64,000 nucleotides of DNA from an uncultured Agathobacter sp. (GTDB lineage: Bacteria > Bacillota > Clostridia > Lachnospirales > Lachnospiraceae). The position numbers and the translations under genes are program-made. Under the pieces are notes generated by a model. The model searched no databases. It was not told where the DNA came from and saw only the letters and a list, made by a program, of their open reading frames with translations. Of this stretch, positions 58,796 through 64,000 are shown in pieces (positions within the stretch are counted from its first letter, which is position 1; each line of letters begins with the position of its first letter). The DNA lies in contig CAJUND010000003.1 in assembly GCA_910587655.1 (NCBI GenBank), positions 142,926 through 206,925 on the forward strand. The letters are read 5' to 3'.

Positions 58796-59968
58796 TTATT
58801 CTTTTTGGACAATAGATTTCTTCTTTCTCATTAAAAGCATTCCTATCGCCAACCAGAATGTATTATAATACAAATACCAAGATAAATCATCACACATACA
58901 ATGAGCAGCAACAAAAGCAAACATAAATAATAAATAATATCTCGCCTGCTGGTAACAGATAAACATTGCGATTGTTACTAATACAATAAATAATCCAGTA
59001 AAGACAATCCCATAATGCTGTAAAATCTGTATATACAAACAATCCACATAAAGATATGTTTCCTCAAGACGGTTTCCATAAGCATCAAGCCCGTTTCCTA
59101 CCCACTCAATATTTTGTCCCCATAAATTAACACCGTATCTTATCAGACTCGTCTGTCCCAGAAACAAACGACCACCAAATAATTTATTCAGTTGATACAG
59201 CCATGTCTTTTCTGGTGTATACATAACTGTTAAAACCAAACTAACCACTGCACAGATTAAAAAAGAAAACACAACAATCCAGTACCACCAATGTCTTTTA
59301 TTTAAATAATCCCAATAATGCTTTGCCAAAACAGCAAATATAATTGCTAAGATTGATAATCCAAATGATAATCTTGAATCTGTCCAAAGATATAGCAGTG
59401 TATTTGCAAAAAACAAGAACATAATTCCTTTCCATGTAATGCTAATTTGTTTAACATATAAATACAATAACGTTATATTAAATAAGAGAGCAGGACCATA
59501 TAGCATATAGCGAAAACCAAGATACTGTCTAATCCGAGTTCCATAATCCACATAATTTTTTATAATTCCAAGAAAACTACTTCCAATTATAAAAGCTGTC
59601 ATAAACGCTGTCACTATAATAGTCAGTTTAAAAATGCTATGTAAAGAAACCTTTCTTGCGCAGTATATAAAAATAAACATTAATGCAATATCGCTTCCCC
59701 CTCCTCCCATAAACCGCAGGCGTAAAGTAATTAATACAAACAAAATACAAATTGCAATCCCCACTAATTCTTTATATGAGCTTTTAATGTTTTGCAATTC
59801 ATGTATAAATAATAACGGAAGGCAGCATGCTATCAAGAGCATTGTATCATGCTCTGGAAAAAATCTGGCATAGAAACTTGTTTTCAATATCTTTACAACC
59901 AAATAAATAATCCATGCCAATACAAACGGTTTTTCATTCTGTTGTATTCTTTCAATCTTAATTTTCAA
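58796..59968 (-). CDS. Putative Wzy-type polysaccharide polymerase
   Basis: A 390-aa protein with about ten helices and one larger outside loop (~260-300, LFGGRLFLGQTSLIRYGVN), the usual shape of O-antigen or capsule polymerases, which share little sequence. The start is TTG at 59968 behind GAGGA. It lies among glycosyltransferases and opposite-end flippase genes, which supports the assignment; no motif proves it. The base composition is much richer in A+T than in the genes before 57 kb. Confidence 0.7.
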   Translation of the reverse strand: MKIKIERIQQNEKPFVLAWIIYLVVKILKTSFYARFFPEHDTMLLIACCLPLLFIHELQNIKSSYKELVGIAICILFVLITLRLRFMGGGGSDIALMFIFIYCARKVSLHSIFKLTIIVTAFMTAFIIGSSFLGIIKNYVDYGTRIRQYLGFRYMLYGPALLFNITLLYLYVKQISITWKGIMFLFFANTLLYLWTDSRLSFGLSILAIIFAVLAKHYWDYLNKRHWWYWIVVFSFLICAVVSLVLTVMYTPEKTWLYQLNKLFGGRLFLGQTSLIRYGVNLWGQNIEWVGNGLDAYGNRLEETYLYVDCLYIQILQHYGIVFTGLFIVLVTIAMFICYQQARYYLLFMFAFVAAHCMCDDLSWYLYYNTFWLAIGMLLMRKKKSIVQKE

Positions 59969-60066
59969 TACCGAATCCTCTTTCCTTCAATTCAGCGAAA
60001 TTCAACTGCATAATCCCATACATATGTGTAGTAAATATATCTCTTTTTACACCTAACGTGGGGGAA

Positions 60067-61059
60067 TTACCTGAAAAATATATGATATATATCAAATAGC
60101 CTCTTTATAATAGGGCAGAAATGATAATTTGTTATCCTTACTATTTTTACAACTTTCCTTGTTGCCGCATTTCGATACAACTCAGGCAGCTCTCGTTTCA
60201 GTCTCTCATCGTACTCTTTTATCAGCTGGTTTGCGTGGATTTCTTTTACATCACTAATTTGAAGTAATTTTGTTACCACTCCCTGATATGTTACTACGAG
60301 ACGATTTAATACCTGACATTTGTTATTTTCAGTCTCCAGCGTTTTATAAAACATTAACTGCTTATCAAATGTTAATAAAAAATCACTAAAATGTTTTTTT
60401 AAACTTTCTACATCATTACTTTGTCCTTTACGATTCAAACGATAATTATACACATACAAAGCAGTAAAATATATCTGATGAACATAAGGCAACAATTGCA
60501 TGGCAAATAATGTATCCATAAACAATGCTTTTTCCGGCAGGTTGATATGATACTCTTTTACCAGTGAAGTCAGGAAAGTCACTTCCCAAATTCCAACAGT
60601 AATATTGTCATTTAATTGATTCATGCAACCATGAAATCCATTTTGATATTTCACAATGCCATGACTGGCATTCCTCAATTTATTACCAATACATTCCCTA
60701 TACCGTGATATTACAAGCGACTCATCCCTATCAGATAAAACCATAATGAATTTCTGAAGTTCAACTGTGTCAAACCAGTCATCCGCATCTAAAATGCGAA
60801 AATATTTTCCTGTGGCCTTTTTTACTGCCAGATTAATATTAGAACCCCATCCACCATTTTCTTTATTGACTAAAATAAAAACATCGGGATAATCATTACA
60901 GTATTTTTCACAAATTTCTCTTGTTCTGTCTGTCGATCCATCGTTCATAATAAGCACTTCAAGCTTATCCATATCTTTTATCCTACAACTTTCCAACGCA
61001 TCCGTAATGTACTTTTCCATATTATACGCACATATAACAACTGTTAATAATTTTCTCAA
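60067..61059 (-). CDS. Glycosyltransferase family 2
   Basis: A 330-aa cytoplasmic or membrane-associated GT-A enzyme: TVVICAYNMEKYI, VLIMNDGSTDRT, NKENGGWGSNINLAV and the metal-binding RILDADDWF. It adds one sugar to the lipid-linked repeat unit. It starts with TTG at 61059 behind GAGGA, as does the polymerase gene. There is a basic helical C-terminus. Confidence 0.9.
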   Translation of the reverse strand: MRKLLTVVICAYNMEKYITDALESCRIKDMDKLEVLIMNDGSTDRTREICEKYCNDYPDVFILVNKENGGWGSNINLAVKKATGKYFRILDADDWFDTVELQKFIMVLSDRDESLVISRYRECIGNKLRNASHGIVKYQNGFHGCMNQLNDNITVGIWEVTFLTSLVKEYHINLPEKALFMDTLFAMQLLPYVHQIYFTALYVYNYRLNRKGQSNDVESLKKHFSDFLLTFDKQLMFYKTLETENNKCQVLNRLVVTYQGVVTKLLQISDVKEIHANQLIKEYDERLKRELPELYRNAATRKVVKIVRITNYHFCPIIKRLFDIYHIFFR

Positions 61060-61079
61060 TTTTCTTTTCCTCTTTCAAT

Positions 61080-61895
61080 TTATTTTAAATATGCCTGAAA
61101 TGAGTGCCCCTCTTCACGTTCCTCTACCGAAGGAAATTCTTGGTATTTCCCATATAAATTTGATAAATATTCATCATACGCTTCCGGCGCGTAAAAATAT
61201 TCTTTCTCAAATTTTAACTTACCCAATTTTTCATAATGAGTTTTTTTCATCCGCTCACAAGTGCCATATCCCCATAACACACCACCTGCATAAGTAGCTT
61301 TTTTATAATCATATGTTTTGGCCAATTTATCCATTTCTTTACATAACCATGTCACTGAAACAGGCTTTAGCAAAAATATAGCTATCGGCTTTAATACTTT
61401 TTTCAAAAACGTTTTCCCTTCTCCCACTTTTGCCGTCCTTACCATCAGCAACCTACGAAGAAGTCTTGTTTTTTTATATAATTTCTTTGTTTTAAACAGA
61501 CTATCGGGATTACCATCAAGGGGAAAAACATCAATCCAAATGCTTCTCGCATCCATCTTTTCCTGGATATACTTTTCCTTTATATATGTCCTATTATCAA
61601 TAAATTTAATAAAGGGATAATTGAGCTTACCATTTTTCCAATGCCACATTTCCACTGACAAACCTAATGCCTGATATTTTAAATTCACCTCATTTAGCAA
61701 TTTCTCATAATCCGGCCTGGGCATCAGTATGTCAATATCATCATCCCACGGAATAAACCCCTGATGTCTGACTGCCCCTAACAAAGTTCCTCCACACAAC
61801 ATATAAGTCAAATGATTTTCTTCGCAAAACGCAGCAAATTTACACAAAATCCCAAATTCTATTTTTTTAATTTCCTGACTGGTCAGTTCCCTCAT
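61080..61895 (-). CDS. LicD-family phosphotransferase
   Basis: A 271-aa protein with the LicD signature CGGTLLGAVRHQGFIPWDDD followed by DIDILMPRPDYEKLL. LicD proteins attach phosphocholine or similar phospho-groups to surface sugars using a nucleotide-linked donor. No choline uptake or activation genes are in the window, so the transferred group is open. It is 20 bp from the GT2 gene. Confidence 0.9.
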   Translation of the reverse strand: MRELTSQEIKKIEFGILCKFAAFCEENHLTYMLCGGTLLGAVRHQGFIPWDDDIDILMPRPDYEKLLNEVNLKYQALGLSVEMWHWKNGKLNYPFIKFIDNRTYIKEKYIQEKMDARSIWIDVFPLDGNPDSLFKTKKLYKKTRLLRRLLMVRTAKVGEGKTFLKKVLKPIAIFLLKPVSVTWLCKEMDKLAKTYDYKKATYAGGVLWGYGTCERMKKTHYEKLGKLKFEKEYFYAPEAYDEYLSNLYGKYQEFPSVEEREEGHSFQAYLK

Positions 61896-61962
61896 AGTAT
61901 TTATACTTCCATGCCATCTAATCTGTGTTTTCTTTATAACACCTAGTCATTCCCAGATACTA

Positions 61963-63027
61963 TCATCTTAATAAAATCGTCTGTATCTTTTTCATCATTC
62001 TGTCCGCCGAATACCCTTTCTCCATAAGTAATTCCGTATTATTCTGCCTTCCATTGTGCTCAGCTAATAATACGATATTTTCCCATTTTGTAATATCATT
62101 CTGCAAACTTTCAGAATAAACATTATCTGCAACATAACTTTCCGGAGATAAGGTATCTGCAGTAACTAATGGCAGCCCATTTGCTTGCGCCTCAATCGCA
62201 ACAATACATAACCCCTCATATAAACTTGGCAATATCATTACATCCATCGCACTCAAATAATCCCTAACATCTTTTCTTGCCCCCATAAAATATACTACGT
62301 CACTAATTCCTATTATCTCTGCTTTTTTTCGGACTTCAGGTTCTAATTCACCCTCTCCAACTAATAATAATCTTGATTTTTTATTATGAGAATAAATTTG
62401 TCTGAAAATTTCCAATAAAAAAGCATGATTTTTTTCAGCACTAAATCTCCCAACATGTCCTATCACAAAACACCCATCTAAATTCATTTCATTTCTTATC
62501 CGTTCGCGCTTACCTTGATTAAATTGATATTTTTCAATATCTATTCCATTTACTATTACTTCTGCTTTTGCTTTTCCATATACCCACTCTGCTGAATAGG
62601 ATGAACATGCAATTTTTTCATCTACAATTTTATTTAAAACAGGTTTAAACAAATAATGAATAAATGGAAATCTTGCTCGCGTATTATGGCAATGTGTAAC
62701 AATTTTATGACACCCCGCTAATTTAGCAGGCAATGCTTCCAATAACATCATCGCACTATTACCATGTATATAAACGGCATCATATTTTTCTCTTTTTATC
62801 AAATTAAAAATTGCAGCCATATATACGGGAAAAAACTTCTTTGATGGCAATTGATTTATTTTAACATTATCTCGTTCAATGCATTCCGTATATTTATTTT
62901 TTTGATAATATCCCGTTGAAAATTCAAAATTTATTATGTGACGATTATAATAATAAATTTCCATTTCAACCTTTGTCAGACCATCATCCAAAAATGGTCT
63001 TGTAGCCATAATAAGTATTCTTTTCAT
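61963..63027 (-). CDS. Glycosyltransferase family 4 (GT-B)
   Basis: A 354-aa GT-B enzyme with DAVYIHGNSAMMLLEALPAK in the N-terminal half, VIVNGIDIEKY, FVIGHVGRFSAEKNH, and the donor-site stretch ILPSLYEGLCIVAIEAQANG holding the ExxxxxxxE motif of GT4. It probably adds a hexose or deoxyhexose during repeat-unit assembly. Very AT-rich. Confidence 0.9.
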   Translation of the reverse strand: MKRILIMATRPFLDDGLTKVEMEIYYYNRHIINFEFSTGYYQKNKYTECIERDNVKINQLPSKKFFPVYMAAIFNLIKREKYDAVYIHGNSAMMLLEALPAKLAGCHKIVTHCHNTRARFPFIHYLFKPVLNKIVDEKIACSSYSAEWVYGKAKAEVIVNGIDIEKYQFNQGKRERIRNEMNLDGCFVIGHVGRFSAEKNHAFLLEIFRQIYSHNKKSRLLLVGEGELEPEVRKKAEIIGISDVVYFMGARKDVRDYLSAMDVMILPSLYEGLCIVAIEAQANGLPLVTADTLSPESYVADNVYSESLQNDITKWENIVLLAEHNGRQNNTELLMEKGYSADRMMKKIQTILLR

Positions 63028-63051
63028 ATGAACATATTCAGAGCTGTATTT

Positions 63052-63858
63052 TTAAAAGCTCCCCTCATACTTCCTCCCCAAAAATTTCGCCCCAAGAAAC
63101 GCCCGTCCCTTCCTGAACCAGTCCACTTTTTCCATATATATATAGTCCAGTTCCTTCACCTGTTCCTGTAAAATATTACCCTGGATGATCTGCTGTCTGA
63201 GCCAGACATTAAACAGAATTTCGCTTATCCTGCCATAAAAACGCGCATGAAAATCAGAAAACTGTGAATCCTCCATGCGTTTTTCCAGTGTAAACAGAAT
63301 ATCAAACAGCCACTCACAGTACTGGTTCAGCTTATCCCTTCGCAGAATAAACATATTAAACATATATCCCCATTTCTGCTGCATAACATCATCAAATGTC
63401 TTTAAATATTCCGGATATTTAGTTGCAATAATCTGACGGGAAAGGTCAAGAGGTTCCGGATAAAGTGTATGTGCATAATGTGAGTACAGTGTTTCAATGT
63501 AATAATGCCTTTTCTTTGGAACAAATACGGTGAAATGCTCCAGAAGCGGTATCAGTTCATGACCGCACATAATACCATCAGACACGCTGCCTGCTTTTGT
63601 TTTCCTGCCAAAATGTCTGCGGTAATGAACAATGCCGATATAATCGGCATCCAGATTCTTCCATGCCCAGTACAGACCTGTCAGCTCACAGTACCCTGCA
63701 TTTTTACTGGAAATGTTTTCACCTGTATCGTCCTTTGTGTATCCCTTGTCCAGATCCGGTTTACACGCAGCTCCCACTTGTAAGGGAAGATAAATGGCAT
63801 CTGGCGGCATATAGTAGTTTTTATGTGTTGCAACTATAATTTGTACGCTTTTACTCAT
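63052..63858 (-). CDS. DUF4422 glycosyltransferase-like protein
   Basis: A 268-aa protein beginning VQIIVATHKNYYMPPDAIYL and PLQVGAACKPD, with SSKNAGYCELTGLYWAWKNL, YIGIVHYRRHFG and a KWGYMFNMFILRRD region. This is the DUF4422 pattern found in capsule loci of Firmicutes and Bacteroidetes and thought to be a galactosyltransferase-like enzyme. It is less AT-rich than the four genes downstream of it. Confidence 0.87.
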   Translation of the reverse strand: MSKSVQIIVATHKNYYMPPDAIYLPLQVGAACKPDLDKGYTKDDTGENISSKNAGYCELTGLYWAWKNLDADYIGIVHYRRHFGRKTKAGSVSDGIMCGHELIPLLEHFTVFVPKKRHYYIETLYSHYAHTLYPEPLDLSRQIIATKYPEYLKTFDDVMQQKWGYMFNMFILRRDKLNQYCEWLFDILFTLEKRMEDSQFSDFHARFYGRISEILFNVWLRQQIIQGNILQEQVKELDYIYMEKVDWFRKGRAFLGAKFLGRKYEGSF

Positions 63859-63902
63859 GTTTTCTGGGACTTTCTGTTTTTATATAAATATCTTTTTATG
63901 AT

Positions 63903-64000
63903 TTATACCTTCTGCACTCCGGCAAGCCTTTCCACTTCCTCCACCTCAAGCCCGGAGTATTCCGCAATCTCCCCAACTGTCAGTTTCCCCGTCTGTAACA
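63903..64000 (-). CDS. C-terminal end of a second Rpn-like protein
   Basis: The last 32 residues of a gene that continues past the right edge read QTGKLTVGEIAEYSGL, then EVEEVERLAGVQ. They match the C-terminal motif of the Rpn-like protein at 26846-27727 (LATAEVAEYSGLETETVEQL). Nothing can be said about the nuclease domain. Confidence 0.7.
   Translation of the reverse strand, partial: LQTGKLTVGEIAEYSGLEVEEVERLAGVQKV

Overview
The window looks like chromosomal DNA of a butyrate-forming gut member of the Lachnospiraceae (Clostridia). The evidence is a butyryl-CoA:acetate CoA-transferase, a bile salt hydrolase, class B sortases with SPKTG/TPKTG substrates, a sensory [FeFe]-hydrogenase fused to a chemoreceptor domain, strong AGGAGG ribosome sites and TTGNNN-17-TATAAT promoters. 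No rRNA, tRNA, CRISPR array or intact insertion sequence was seen. The genus is an inference only.

Layout. 0-4.3 kb: edge of an rRNA methyltransferase gene, but, and an LtaS-like synthase with an extra C-terminal IPT-like domain. 4.3-13.6 kb (minus): one long run from a capsule-control set (cpsB, Wzz, cpsD, LCP) through an SPKTG surface protein and its class B sortase to an Hsp90-like ATPase, lepB and Mrp; two structured palindromic repeats flank the surface-protein gene. 13.6-13.9 kb: a type I toxin-antitoxin candidate (33-aa membrane peptide and convergent RNA) that has escaped ordinary gene calling. 14-20.9 kb: nadE-hslO-methyltransferase, a membrane protein, a MraY paralogue and a DRE-TIM aldolase, followed by a second RNA of the same antitoxin type with only a toxin remnant.

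21-26.7 kb (minus) is the most striking operon: a dockerin protein, a class B sortase, a wall-anchored cohesin protein, then nrdG, a small membrane protein and a FliB-type protein, most joined by ATGA overlaps. It looks like a minimal cohesin-dockerin surface complex with its own anchoring enzyme and no carbohydrase in sight. 26.8-30.6 kb: Rpn-type protein, SUFU-domain protein and the sensory hydrogenase-chemoreceptor fusion. 30.7-37.4 kb: a Bce-like ABC transporter and a two-component pair whose kinase lacks membrane segments, separated by a self-contained RelA/SpoT-synthetase island with its own promoter and terminator.

37.4-47.7 kb is a beta-galactoside locus: a membrane AraC-type regulator, three 20-bp direct repeats that are good operator candidates, a sugar ABC transporter in which two of three genes carry single-base frameshifts, a split lacL/lacM beta-galactosidase and an AGCS symporter with an unusual ~100-aa loop. 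47.7-53.6 kb: bile salt hydrolase, VanY-like carboxypeptidase, a VanRS-like two-component system with a secreted protein, and an SDR resembling bile-acid hydroxysteroid dehydrogenases. 53.6-64 kb: an exopolysaccharide cluster (flippase, acyltransferase, polymerase, glycosyltransferases, LicD, DUF4422), very AT-rich between about 58.4 and 63 kb. It contains an intact DUF3791-DUF3990-third-gene module, a decayed second copy of it, and a broken AAA-ATPase-like gene. Functions are assigned by reading motifs, not by database search.
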